Assembly: GCA_029721435.1 (NCBI GenBank)
Contig: CM056583.1
Coordinates: forward strand, 91,307,620 to 91,371,619
Source: Gymnothorax reevesii
Taxonomy: Eukaryota; Chordata; Actinopteri; Anguilliformes; Muraenidae
DNA: 64,000 nt
Direction: 5' to 3'
Shown here piece by piece: positions 24,653 through 36,350 of this stretch. The stretch's first letter is position 1, and each line of letters starts with the position of its first letter. The translations under genes and the position numbers were made by a program. The notes beneath the pieces are model-generated. The model saw nothing but the letters and a program-made list of their open reading frames with translations. It did not search any database and was not told the DNA's origin.

Positions 24653-27148
24653 AGGGGGGTAGGTAAGTTAGCAGACATGTTGCCCTGATGGGGTGGGTAA
24701 GTTAGCAGACATGTTGCCCTGATGGGGTGGGTAAGTTAGCAGACATGTTGCCCTGATGGGGTGGGTAAGTTAGCAGACATGTTGCCCTGATGGGGTGGGT
24801 AAGTTAGCAGACATGTTGCCCTGATGGGGTGGGTAAGTTAGCAGATGTGTTGCCCTGATGGGGTGGGTAAGTTAGCAGACATGTTGCCCTGATGGGGTGG
24901 GTAAGTTAGCAGATGTGTTGCCCTGATGGGGTGGGTAAGTTAGCAGATGTGTTGCCCTGATGGGGTGGGTAAGTTAGCAGACATGTTGCCCTGATGGGGT
25001 GGGTACGTTAGCAGACATGTTGCCCTGATGGGGTGGGTAAGTTAGCAGATGTGTTGCCCTGATGGGGTGGGTACGTTAGCAGACATGTTGCCCTGATGGG
25101 GTGGGTACGTTAGCAGACATGTTGCCCTGATGGGGTGGGTAAGTTAGCAGACATGTTGCCCTGATGGGGTGGGTAAGTTAGCAGATGTGTTGCCCTGATG
25201 GGGTGGGTAAGTTAGCAGACATGTTGCCCTGATGGGGTGGGTAAGTTAGCAGACATGTTGTCCTGATGGGGTGGGTAAGTTAGCAGATGGGTTGCCGGGA
25301 TGGGGTGGGTAAGTTAGCAGATGTGTTGCCCTGATGGGGTGGGTAAGTTAGCAGACATGTTGCCCTGATGGGGTGGGTACGTTAGCAGACATGTTGCCCT
25401 GATGGGGTGGGTAAGTTAGCAGATGTGTTGCCCTGATGGGGTGGGTAAGTTAGCAGACATGTTGCCCTGATGGGGTGGGTACGTTAGCAGACATGTTGCC
25501 CTGATGGGGTGGGTAAGTTAGCAGACGTGTTGCCCTGATGGGGTGGGTACGTTAGCAGACATGTTGCCCTGATGGGGTGGGTAAGTTAGCAGATGTGTTG
25601 CCCTGATGGGGTGGGTAAGTTAGCAGACGTGTTGCCCTGATGGGGTGGGTACGTTAGCAGACATGTTGCCCTGATGGGGTGGGTACGTTAGCAGACATGT
25701 TGCCCTGATGGGGTGGGTAAGTTAGCAGATGTGTTGCCCTGATGGGGTGGGTAAGTTAGCATACGTGTTGCCCTGATGGGGTGGGTACGTTAGCAGACGT
25801 GTTGCCCTGATGGGGTGGGTACGTTAGCAGACGTGTTGCCCTGATGGGGTGGGTAAGTTAGCAGATGTGTTGCCCTGATGGGGTGGGTAAGTTAGCAGAT
25901 GTGTTGCCCTGATGGGGTGGGTAAGTTAGCAGATGTGTTGCCCTGATGGGGTGGGTAAGTTAGCAGATGTGTTGCCCTGATGGGGTGGGTAAGTTAGCAG
26001 ATGTGTTGCCCTGATGGGGTGGGTAAGTTAGCAGACGTGTTGCCCTGATGGGGTGGGTAAGTTAGCAGATGTGTTGCCCTGATGGGGTGGGTAAGTTAGC
26101 AGACATGTTGCCCTGATGGGGTGGATACGTTAGCAGACATGTTGCCCTGATGGGGTGGGTAAGTTAGCAGATGTGTTGCCCTGATGGGGTGGGTAAGTTA
26201 GCAGACATGTTGCCCTGATGGGGTGGGTACGTTAGCAGACATGTTGCCCTGATGGGGTGGGTAAGTTAGCAGACGTGTTGCCCTGATGGGGTGGGTACGT
26301 TAGCAGACATGTTGCCCTGATGGGGTGGGTAAGTTAGCAGACATGTTGCCCTGATGGGGTGGGTAAGTTAGCAGACGTGTTGCCCTGATGGGGTGGGTAC
26401 GTTAGCAGACATGTTGCCCTGATGGGGTGGGTACGTTAGCAGACATGTTGCCCTGATGGGGTGGGTAAGTTAGCAGATGTGTTGCCCTGATGGGGTGGGT
26501 AAGTTAGCAGACGTGTTGCCCTGATGGGGTGGGTAAGTAAGCAGACATGTTGCCCTGATGGGGTGGGTACGTTAGCAGACGTGTTGCCCTGATGGGGTGG
26601 GTAAGTTAGCAGACATGTTGCCCTGATGGGGTGGGTACGTTAGCAGACATGTTGCCCTGATGGGGTGGGTACGTTAGCAGACATGTTGCCCTGATGGGGT
26701 GGGTAAGTTAGCAGACGTGTTGCCCTGATGGGGTGGGTACGTTAGCAGACATGTTGCCCTGATGGGGTGGGTACGTTAGCAGACATGTTGCCCTGATGGG
26801 GTGGGTACGTTAGCAGACATGTTGCCCTGATGGGGTGGGTACGTTAGCAGACATGTTGCCCTGATGGGGTGGGTAAGTTAGCAGATGTGTTGCCCTGATG
26901 GGGTGGGTAAGTTAGCAGACGTGTTGCCCTGATGGGGTGGGTAAGTTAGCAGACATGTTGCCCTGATGGGGTGGGTAAGTTAGCAGATGTGTTGCCCTGA
27001 TGGGGTGGGTAAGTTAGCAGACATGTTGCCCTGATGGGGTGGGTACGTTAGCAGACATGTTGCCCTGATGGGGTGGGTAAGTTAGCAGATGTGTTGCCCT
27101 GATGGGGTGGGTACGTTAGCAGACATGCTGCCCTGATGGGGTGGGTCA
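24653..27148. repeat. 34-bp minisatellite, about 73 copies
   Basis: Very homogeneous array of gatggggtgggtaagttagc followed by agacatgttgccct. Nearly all variation is at two places: aag versus acg before ttagc, and acat, atgt or acgt after cag. Rare singletons (tcctg at about 25261, gggttgccggg at about 25290, gtaagtaagc at about 26535) mark individual units. The low divergence implies recent expansion or ongoing homogenisation. Confidence 0.97.
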
Positions 27149-28822
27149 GTGGGTAAGAGGCAGTTACAGAGTCCTGCTTTAGCTGGACAGAGCTGCTTGC
27201 GGAAAGAGCTCCTCGCGAGCAGCACTGCTGCCGGCATGCTGGTCTGCACATGCTCTTTCCAGATTTCACATCGAAGGAACATTTGTGAGATTATCGGCAG
27301 GATAACGAAAATCACCATGATCTATTTGCCCAGTCTGAATTATCTCCGTTCTTTTGCAGAACAATTCCAATTGTAATTTGCTCCCTATGGGATGAAATAA
27401 ATAAATGAGCAGCCTGCTTCTCTGAGCCCATAGCTGAAGGAAATATTCTTATAATGTGACTGGAGTGCAGTCATAGGATGACCCCATACTGTAGCGCTGC
27501 AGTGTACTAGGTTTAGCAGTGTTTGCTTGGTGTCGCAGATCTCTCTTGGCCGCGGAGTTTCGAAAGGGAGTGGAGATAAACTGCGGCGACTGGCTTTCAG
27601 AGAATAGAGGAGAGATTAAGCTTCGGCGGGCAGAAAGGGCTCAGTTCAGGAGTGATAAACATGGCCTCCATTTCAATACCCATCTCACAATCACACTTTC
27701 TCCAGCATAGCCCTGGCCCTGGCGGCCTTCCACTCCTGTGAACTCCAGCTCACAGAGTGGGGCGCATCCAGTTTTATCAGTATGTGTTTACGGAGCAGAG
27801 TCCGCTCGGCCTCTCTCCTGCCCGCCCCAGCTCATCGCTCGCCCCGAGGGGAGCAGCAGGTCCCGGCCTGTTCGTCTCTTTGATCATCGTTCAGCTGATG
27901 GATTAACATACGCCTGCTCTCTTTCCCTACACCACTCCTCCACCTGCAAATAAACAGCCTCTGCGTTCCTGCGTTTGCTGTTTCCCCGCTCAGCGGGGCC
28001 CCAGTTCATCAGCTGGGCCCTCACTGTCCCCCCGCTACATGGCCAGCGGAGTTTTCTCCCCCCTACAGAACCACAAACCCCACCAAAATAAGAATCCGTT
28101 TTGAAATCTTTGTTTTTAAAACGCTGCTGCTTAATTTTTTTTTTTTGGGTTTTTTTCTTTGTGCACGCACACTTGAAAAAACACGCAATACACCATATTT
28201 TCTCGTCTATTCATTTTATTTAATTTTTTAAGTCATGCACTTTAAAGTGCCCAGCACCACAGTGACTTACAAGACGCTGTATTTACAGTGGCCTTGAAAA
28301 CAAATAAAACGAAACGCTTCACTGTGTTTATCCTTACAATTATCACATATTTCGCATTTCCCCCACACTTAACAAATAAAATTTGCTGCAAAAATGGAAC
28401 CCTTTTCAAAAGAAATTACAGTAAAGCTTTTTATTTAAAGGCAAAGAAAACATCCAGTGAAAGTAATTTTTATCTGAGAGAATAGTCCTCGTCGACCTCA
28501 AAACAGTCCACCAATATTTTTTTCGATTTTTTTTCACTGTGTAAAAAATGCCGAAACTATCAAAAAACGGCATTATGGAAAAAGCAGTGGGCGCCGCCAT
28601 TGTTATTCTGAGAACAAATTTCAACTAATCAGAAATTCTGAAATCTTCTGCCCGGAGGTCGGTGTGACGACACATAAGCCCATTGCACAGCTCACACGTA
28701 GCAAAACAGTATTGAAACGTCCGAAAATATTTTGTTGTTTGACGTCGTTGTGATAGAAATTTGCCATCAGTCTTGCAAAGGTTATCATCCCACGAACGGA
28801 AATTTATGGATACGGTGTCAAC
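27149..28822. other. No gene recognised
   Basis: About 1.7 kb. 27520-28080 is more GC-rich with some CpG. 28125-28155 is a T/G-rich tract. No domain or RNA gene is recognised. Confidence 0.45.
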
Positions 28823-29002
28823 ATGCCGCAGTGTGAGGCGTTTGGGTGTTCCAATCGATCTGAAAGTGACAGCTCGAAGGCTCTGTCCTGGCACCGGTTC
28901 CCATTTCGCAATCCCTACGCCACTGGACCCTCTGATATCAGCATCGCAGCACAGCCAAGACAAAATGGCGGAACTCTCGAACTGGAATTTAGCCGTGTTT
29001 GA
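28823..29002 (+). pseudogene. N-terminal THAP-domain-like fragment
   Basis: THAP domains are C2CH zinc-coordinating DNA-binding modules found in host regulators and at the N-terminus of P-element transposases. The 59-residue frame starts MPQCEAFGCSNRS and continues SWHRFPFRNP. That fits the THAP opening (Met-Pro, Cys-x4-Cys, the N-R pair, the H-R-F-P box) at the expected spacing. After about residue 34 the similarity ends and the frame stops at 29000-29002. The second half, with its C-x2-H pair and AVPTIF-type end, is absent. It may be a first exon, a P-element relic or a gene fragment. The repeated ccgccatt motif nearby (28595 and, inverted, 28964) hints at a mobile origin. No flanking exon was found. 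Confidence 0.5.
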
Positions 29003-29866
29003 TAACGAATTATTCGCTCCAAAAAAGTCACCAAAATTATGGGTTGGGTTTTTTAACTCCGGAATTATTACTTTTTCACGTCAGGTAAAGTTGTACCAAG
29101 TCTTTTCTTTGCCTTTATAATATAGGCATGTACCACTTGTATGAGAGGATTGAAAATTTAAAAGAAAATTCTCTTCACTGTAATACGCCATTATGTACCA
29201 TTAAGAAAAGTAGTCCCTTGTGCCCAAAGTCAAAATTTAGTTTAACATGAAAATGGCAGTATCACAGAAACCACTCAGAGCTCCCTAACCCATTTAAGGC
29301 AAATACAGGGCTTGTAATATCAAGGGCATCGGTTGCACCAAAGAGCAGAAAAGCTCAGATCAATAAAGCAGTGTTGTTTGATCGAGACTCCTGTACACAC
29401 ATGTACACACTCCTCAATGCACGGAAAATCGGATCTGCACGCACCCCCGCACATTCTTGCACACGAACACACACACACCCCCTCACACATTCATGCACGC
29501 ACACAGACACACACACACACACACATACAGCCAAACTGCCTCATTATGCTGCCCTGTGCTGCCAGGGATCAGACAGGATTCCATCTAGAGAAAACTGGAG
29601 AGCACAGAGATGGCACTTTCATCCATTTCACACAGACCATCTGAGCAGGAAAAGCTAGTGCTCCATATGAGCTGACAGCCTGATCACCAGCACATCCCTG
29701 CACTCCAGAGCCACATCCTGACTGTGTCGCTCTGAGCTCATGGACCAATTCATCTCCTACCTGCAACATCCACTGTATTATACGGAAAAAACACCCCCTA
29801 CTCGTAATAGGATTTAGCACAGTGTAACGGGCCTAGTTAGCTCAAATATCCTTGGTAGCGTGTACA
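29003..29866. other. No gene recognised; CA-rich tract inside
   Basis: Contains interrupted CA-rich DNA at 29390-29528. Otherwise no signal. Confidence 0.5.
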
Positions 29867-30110
29867 TACAGTTGCAATCAAAATTATTTAACCCCCCTTG
29901 CAAATTAGATTTACTGGCAAAATTTACAAAATTTCAAATGAACAAATCAAACAAAAACAATTTAAATGGCTCAACACCACAAATATTACAAGTAGCTTCT
30001 CCAAATTAAACGCCAAATGCCATTTTTAATCACTACTGCAGGCTCTAAATAATTCCACCCCTTCATGAGAAGCCTCTTTAACCAATTAATGCCTGAATTT
30101 TGTTTTTAGT

Positions 30111-30457
30111 CGAGCCCCCGAAGGGGTTTCGCGAGACACTTGTAATCGCTTCGTGTGTCTGTCTGTGTGTGTGTGTGTGTCTGTCCGGACTGATATCTCT
30201 GGAACCGCGAGGCCGATTGCCTTCATATTACACAGGCGGGTTCCTTGTGAGAGTCTTTCGGCATGACATAAATTTGAAGGTCAAAGGTCAAGGTCATCAT
30301 GTTGGCGGATAACTATGGGCGAGACTATGAATTCTCTGAATGCTTGTTTTTACTTTTTTATGTTATTATACTTCAAAATACCACTCTAATAGTCATTCAA
30401 ACAGGACACTTTTCCTTAACAGTCCTCATGTGAGGACGCTAGGCATAACTGGGTTAA
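30111..30457. mobile_element. Unclassified 347-bp insertion with 8-bp target duplication
   Basis: It begins cgagcccccgaaggggtttc, contains a (TG)n/(CTGT)n core and aaggtcaaaggtcaaggtca, and ends near gtcctcatgtgaggac, a palindrome. tttttagt flanks it at 30103-30110 and 30458-30465, and the surrounding Tc1 sequence is continuous across it. An 8-bp duplication suggests hAT-type integration, but clear TIRs are lacking. Confidence 0.75.
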
Positions 30458-30650
30458 TTTTTAGTAGAGCACCCTTTTGCCACTGTGGCTTGCTGGAAAT
30501 GTGATGCATAGGCAGACAACAGCTTCTGACAGCATTCCCAATGAATCTTAGCCCAGTCCTCATGGACAATGGCCTCCAGTTCACTAATATTCTAGGGTTT
30601 GCTGCTGCAACTGTCTTCGTCAAATCTTACCAGAGATTTTTTATGAGGTT

Positions 30651-31360
30651 TGTTATGGCCCCAATTTGTTATGACCTATCTGACAGCAAAGTGATGACAG
30701 ACAAAAATTGTAAAACTTTAACAGATTCAATAAAACAAAGCACTGACCAAGATCGAAACAATAAAGAATGAGATATTTACTGTCCCATGGTAACTGAGAT
30801 GGGGGTTGCTCTCTTGTGATGTCCTGGGACAGGAAAATGCTCCAACACAGGCAAAAGTCCACAAAAAGCTTCACAGGTCTTGAACAGAATGACAGGTCTG
30901 GTCACATGTATCCTTCTCTTTGCAATTTCTCCCACTACTTTACTCTCTCAATTTTTCTCCTTATATACTCTTTTCCAGACCCCACCCACCTTTCAGACTT
31001 TTTTCAATTCCCTGGGACTTTCCTCTCTGAGGGATGCCCAGGACATGCCCAGAAACCTAGCTCCAAACTAGATTTAGTCAGTAAGCATGGCTTACAGGAT
31101 ACCCCCCGCAACAAGTAGTCGGGCAGTACCACAGTCAATAGACCTTCCACCAAGAAAATAAATTTTCAAAATCGGATGATTAGGTTATGAGATCTAGGTC
31201 CAGACGCACACACGCACAGACACACGCACGCACGCACACACGGACGGACAAAGCAAATCCAGTATACCCCCCTAAACTTCGTTGCGGGGGGTATAACTAG
31301 GCTTAACAAAAAAAAAAAAGTCAATACTCCCATCTAGTGGCTTTTTTCCCCCACATTACA
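30651..31360 (-). mobile_element. Solo LTR, same family as the element at 39366-45936
   Basis: Reads tgttatggccccaatttgtt at the left and ccacattaca at the right, so it has TGT...ACA ends. It is flanked by 4-bp duplications ggtt (30647-30650 and 31361-31364). In the minus direction it contains a TATA-like promoter (tatataaggag, near 30960) and the block cactagatgg. A 224-bp insertion splits it. Without that insertion the LTR is about 0.48 kb. No internal retrotransposon sequence remains, so it is a recombination-derived solo LTR. Confidence 0.87.
31071..31294. mobile_element. Small insertion with GC-rich hairpin ends, inside the solo LTR
   Basis: Inserted between aacta (31066-31070) and aacta (31295-31299). 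Perfect inverted 14-mers ataccccccgcaac (31099-31112) and gttgcggggggtat (31281-31294) bound most of it, with a (CACG)n-like tract inside. Its right end also folds on itself (tacccccc against ggggggta). The family is not named. Confidence 0.7.
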
Positions 31361-32513
31361 GGTTCAAGTGAGGCGACTGTGATGGGCACTCTAGAATCTT
31401 CCCAGACTTCTTGGTGGATGTTGAGGTATGCTTAGGATCATTGTCCTGTTGGAAGGTCCAATGATGCCCAAGCGTCAGCTTCCCTACAGACGGCATGACA
31501 TTTTCTCCTTGGATGTCCTGGTACTTGACTGAATCCATCTTGCCCTCCACACTCTGCAGGTTTCCAGTGCCAGAGGAAGCAGGGCAGCTGCAGAGCATCA
31601 AAAAGCCCCCACAATTCTCCACTGTAGGCAGGGTGTACTTTTCAGCATATGTTTCTTTATTCCATCTGCAGACATACCACTGATTCATAAGCCCAAAATA
31701 TTCCAGTTTTGTTTCATCTTTCTAAAGAAAAATATCCCCAAACTCCTGAGGCTTATTTATATGGTTTTTAGAATATTGCAGCTCATGCTTTTAGATCAGT
31801 TGTGGTGTGTGTCTTTGAGTTCTTCAACATTTAGTATGTGTCCTTCTGTGCAAACTGAAACCTCAGTGCCTCCTGCCTCCAAGTCTTGCTGCGGGTCTCC
31901 TGCAGTCACTCGAGGGTTTTTGACCACCCGTCTCCTCAGGAATCTGGTGACAGACATTGATAGCTTCCTCTTTCTGCCACATCCTGGTCCTGTAGCCGCT
32001 GTTCCTTTAACTCTGAATTGGCGAACTCTGCTTCCAACTGCATCTCTACAAAAATTCAGTGCCTGTGCTGCCTTTCTGTATCCTGTTCCTTGTTTGTCCC
32101 AGGCAATGATCTCCTCTATTGGCTTGTGGGACAATTCTCTTTACAGCCATATTTCTAATCAAATGTCACTGTCAACAAACCCCTAGCGAGTGTAAGTATT
32201 TGATGTGTTTTATCTCAAGCAAACCTGATACACTAATTAAGCTCTTGATTAATTGCATTAGGTGTGCTTGAGACAGATTTGCAAATATGCTCTTATGACA
32301 TATTCTATTTGGGGGGCTGAATAATTTTGAGACTGCTGGAGTCATTAAAAATGGTATTTTTTGTTAGATTTGGAGAAACCACTTGTAATAGTTGTGTTGA
32401 GCTATTTAAAATGTTCTTGTTTAATCTGTTTATCACAAACAGCTGAAAGTTTTTAAATTTTGCTATTAAACACAATTTGCAATTGGGGTTGAATAATTTT
32501 GATTGCTACTGTA

Positions 32514-33159
32514 TGTGTACTGGAGCAGCTTCCTTCCACTTGTGCGTTTCAGCAAGTTGGTTAGTCAGTGAGGGACATCGACTAATTATAGCCCAGCTCC
32601 CTCCAAGATTTAAAAAAGTATGCACAAATATTGTATAAAACTGCTGTAACCCTGCAATAATTAATGCGTAACTGCCGTGGGAATGCGGGTATATGCTGTA
32701 TGCGAAACTGTTGAGACCATATTCATGACTGACCAATGCCATATTACCTTAACACAGATGAAAAATCAAGCCAATCAATCCCTGCTCATTTATTCACAAT
32801 CCTATCTTAGGTTTTCACAGAACTTAATTCAGCAACTGACATTTCGTAAATATTGTTTAAAAAAATCAATAATAATAATCATTCACTGGCACAATGGATG
32901 AATCTCTGAGCATAAGCAATCACACATTAACATCCAGCTGAGCCACTGGGGAGCGGGTGTGAAGGGGTTAATCCTCACAGCAGGAGCACTGCAGATGAAT
33001 CCGATGTGAGTCAGGCCTTAATCAAACAGACTGGAGGAGGAGAACCCTCCACACACCCTCCTCCCTCCAGATGGAAGGACGGACGTGTGGCTGTGGGTGT
33101 GTAAGCGCCATCACTGAGGTCAGGTGTTCCAACATCAAAGGGGTGCACCTGGGCCCCTT
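32514..33159. other. No gene recognised
   Basis: About 650 bp between the Tc1 element and the 79-bp array. No signal. Confidence 0.5.
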
Positions 33160-36034
33160 CCAGCCCCAGTCTCACTCCCTCTGCTGACCCTACCGCCCGC
33201 GGGACAGGTATCCACCGCCGCTGTGCACCCGAAATACTCCAGCCCCAGTCTCACTCCCTCTGCTGACCCGAGCGCCCGCGGGACAGGTATCCACCTTCGC
33301 TGTGCGCCCGAAATACTCCAGCCCCAGTCTCACTCCCTCTGCTGACCCTACCGCCCGCGGGACAGGTATCCACTGCCGCTGTGCGCCCGAAATACTCCAG
33401 CCCCAGTCTCACTCCCTCTGCTGACCCTACCGCCCGCGGGACAGGTATCCACTGCCGCTGTGCGCCCGAAATACTCCAGCCCCAGTCTCACTCCCTCTGC
33501 TGACCCTACCGCCCGCTGGACAGGTATCCACTGCCGCTGTGCGCCCGAAATACTCCAGCCCCAGTCTCACTCCCTCTGCTGACCCTACCGCCCGCGGGAC
33601 AGGTATCCACCTTCGCTGTGCACCCGAAATACTCCAGCCCCAGTCTCACTCCCTCTGCTGACCCTACCGCCCGCGGGACAGGTATCCACCGCCGCTGTGC
33701 CCCCGAAATACTCCAGCCCCAGTCTCACTCCCTCTGCTGACCCTACCGCCCGCGGGACAGGTATCCACCGCCGCTGTGCACCCGAAATACTCCAGCCCCA
33801 GTCTCACTCCCTCTGCTGACCCTACCGCCCGCGGGACAGGTATCCACCGCCGCTGTGCACCCGAAATACTCCAGCCCCAGTCTCACTCCCTCTGCTGACC
33901 CTACCGCCCGCGGGACAGGTATCCACCGCCGCTGTGCCCCCGAAATACTCCAGCCCCAGTCTCACTCCCTCTGCTGACCCGAGCGCCCGCGGGACAGGTA
34001 TCCACTGCCGCTGTGCGCCCGAAATACTCCAGCCCCAGTCTCACTTCCTCTGCTGACCCTACCGCCCGCGGGACAGGTATCCACCGCCGCTGTGCACCTG
34101 AAATACTCCAGCCCCAGTCTCACTCCCTCTGCTGACCCTACCGCCCGCGGGACAGGTATCCACCGCCGCTGTGCACCCGAAATACTCCAGCCCCAGTCTC
34201 ACTCCCTCTGCTGACCCGAGCGCCCGCGGGACAGGTATCCACCTTCGCTGTGCGCCCGAAATACTCCAGCCCCAGTCTCACTCCCTCTGCTGACCGTACC
34301 GCCCGCGGGACAGGTATCCACCGCCGCTGTGCGCCCGAAATACTCCAGCCCCAGTCTCACTCCCTCTGCTGACCCTACTGCCCGCGGGACAGGTATCCAC
34401 TGCCGCTGTGCGCCCGAAATACTCCAGCCCCAGTCTCACTCCCTCTGCTGACCCTACCGCCCGCTGGACAGGTATCCACTGCCGCTGTGCGCCCGAAATA
34501 CTCCTGCCCCAGTCTCACTCCCTCTGCTGACCCTACCGCCCGCGGGACAGGTATCCACCTTCGCTGTGCACCCGAAATACTCCAGCCCCAGTCTCACTCC
34601 CTCTGCTGACCCTACCGCCCGCGGGACAGGTATCCACCGCCGCTGTGCCCCCGAAATACTCCAGCCCCAGTCTCACTCCCTCTGCTGACCCTACCGCCCG
34701 CGGGACAGGTATCCACCGCCGCTGTGCACCCGAAATACTCAAGCCCCAGTCTCTCTCCCTCTGCTGACCCTACCGCCCGCGGGACAGGTATCCACCGCCG
34801 CTGTGCACCCGAAATACTCCAGCCCCAGTCTCACTCCCTCTGCTGACCCTACCGTCCGCGGGACAGGTATCCACCGCCGCTGTGCACCCGAAATACTCAA
34901 GCCCCAGTCTCACTCCCTCTGCCGACCCTACCGCCCGCGGGACAGGTATCCACCGCCGCTGTGCGCCCGAAATACTCCAGCCCCAGTCTCACTCCCTCTG
35001 CTGACCGTACCGCCCGCGGGACAGGTATCCACCGCCGCTGTGCGCCCGAAATACTCCAGCCCCAGTCTCACTCCCTCTGCTGACCCTACCGCCCGCGGGA
35101 CAGGTATCCACCGCCGCTGTGCACCCGAAATACTCCAGCCCCAGTCTCACTCCCTCTGCTGACCCTACCGCCCGCGGGACAGGTATCCACCGCCGCTGTG
35201 CGCCCGAAATACTCCAGCCCCAGTCTCACTCCCTCTGCCGACCCTACCGCCCGCGGGACAGGTATCCACCGCCGCTGTGCACCCGAAATACTCCAGCCCC
35301 AGTCTCACTCCCTCTGCTGACCCTACCGCCCGCGGGACAGGTATCCACCGCCGCTGTGCGCCCGAAATACTCCAGCCCCAGTCTCACTCCCTCTGCCGAC
35401 CCTACCGCCCGCGGGACAGGTATCCACCGCCGCTGTGCGCCCGAAATACTCCAGCCCCAGTCTCTCTCCCTCTGCTGACCCTACCGCCCGCGGGACAGGT
35501 ATCCACCGCCGCTGTGCGCCCGAAATACTCCAGCCCCAGTCTCACTCCCTCTGCTGACCCGAGCGCCCGCGGGACAGGTATCCACTGCCGCTGTGCGCCC
35601 GAAATACTCCAGCCCCAGTCTCACTTCCTCTGCTGACCCTACCGCCCGCGGGACAGGTATCCACCGCCGCTGTGCACCTGAAATACTCCAGCCCCAGTCT
35701 CACTCCCTCTGCTGACCCTACCGCCCGCGGGACAGGTATCCACCGCCGCTGTGCACCCGAAATACTCCAGCCCCAGTCTCACTCCCTCTGCTGACCCTAC
35801 CGCCCGCGGGACAGGTATCCACCGCCGCTGTGCGCCCGAAATACTCCAGCCCCAGTCTCACTCCCTCTGCTGACCCTACCGCCCGCGGGACAGGTATCCA
35901 CCGCCGCTGTGCGCCCGAAATACTCCAGCCCCAGTCTCACTCCCTCTGCTGACCCTACCGCCCGCGGGACAGGTATCCACCGCCGCTGTGCGCCCGAAAT
36001 ACTCAAGCCCCAGTCTCACTCCCTCTGCTGACCT
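33160..36034. repeat. 79-bp GC-rich minisatellite, about 36 copies
   Basis: Unit core ccgcccgcgggacaggtatc followed by the ccgctgtgc and cgaaatactccagccccag blocks. Most variants are single-site: ctacc/cgagc, ctgctga/ctgccga, gtgcg/gtgca/gtgcc, ccgccgc/ctgccgc/cttcgc. A block near 33960-34300 recurs near 35530-35790 (cgagcgcc, cacttcctctg, cacctgaaa in the same order), indicating segmental duplication within the array. 79 is not a multiple of three, so the open frames inside it are repeat artefacts. Confidence 0.97.
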
Positions 36035-36081
36035 GAGTGCCCTCCTGATCTGAGAGGTGTTTACAGCGGGCATGTAAGTGC

Positions 36082-36087
<6 letters not shown>

Positions 36088-36122
<35 letters not shown>

Positions 36123-36123
36123 T
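36088..36123. repeat. (TG)n microsatellite
   Basis: Uninterrupted tgtg repeat shading into cgcgtatgtgtatg. Confidence 0.95.
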
Positions 36124-36350
36124 ATGTGTATGCATGTTTTTATGTGTGCATGTGTCTGTATGCATCTGTGTGTGAGTGTGCATGTGTTTCTGGTTGCAGG
36201 GACTTTGAGAGAATGATGTGTCTGTTTGACACACTGAACAGCTTGAAGAAAAACTGAACAGAAAAAAAAAATCACTACAAATTATTCCAAAAAGATTTAA
36301 ATTCCTGAGCTAAAATTACAGCCCTATCAGTCAGATGATGGAAAGTGGAT

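Larger units (their letters stand above)
30466..32134 (-). pseudogene. Tc1-family transposase, minus strand, broken
   Basis: Two main coding pieces remain. 32134-31796 encodes an N-terminal DNA-binding region (KPIEEIIAWDKQGTGYRKAA, then GRKRKLS). 31688-31364 encodes the catalytic-core part, with [20 protein letters not shown] (second catalytic Asp) and PSQSPHLN. Immediately after SPHLN the solo LTR interrupts the gene. Sequence beyond the LTR (30650-30466) continues the C-terminal part. The segment that should carry the first catalytic Asp is deleted or out of frame. Not functional. Confidence 0.85.
29869..32511 (-). mobile_element. Tc1/mariner element, minus strand, with nested insertions
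   Basis: TIRs cagttgcaatcaaaattatt at the left and aataattttgattgctactg at the right, each flanked by TA (29867-29868 and 32512-32513). Longer subterminal similarity is present (ttgcaaatt, aaacaagaac-type blocks). Two insertions with target duplications lie inside: a 347-bp element at 30111-30457 and an LTR at 30651-31360. Removing them gives an element near 1.6 kb, normal for Tc1. Confidence 0.92.

Noticed and set aside
24653..27148. Regular 34-bp repeats considered as a CRISPR-like array
   Set aside because: Repeats are directly contiguous with no spacers, and the surroundings are eukaryotic; it is a minisatellite.
33124..36006. 119-codon plus-strand and 65-69-codon minus-strand frames in GC-rich DNA
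   Set aside because: The 79-bp unit shifts frame at every copy; the frames are artefacts of the array.
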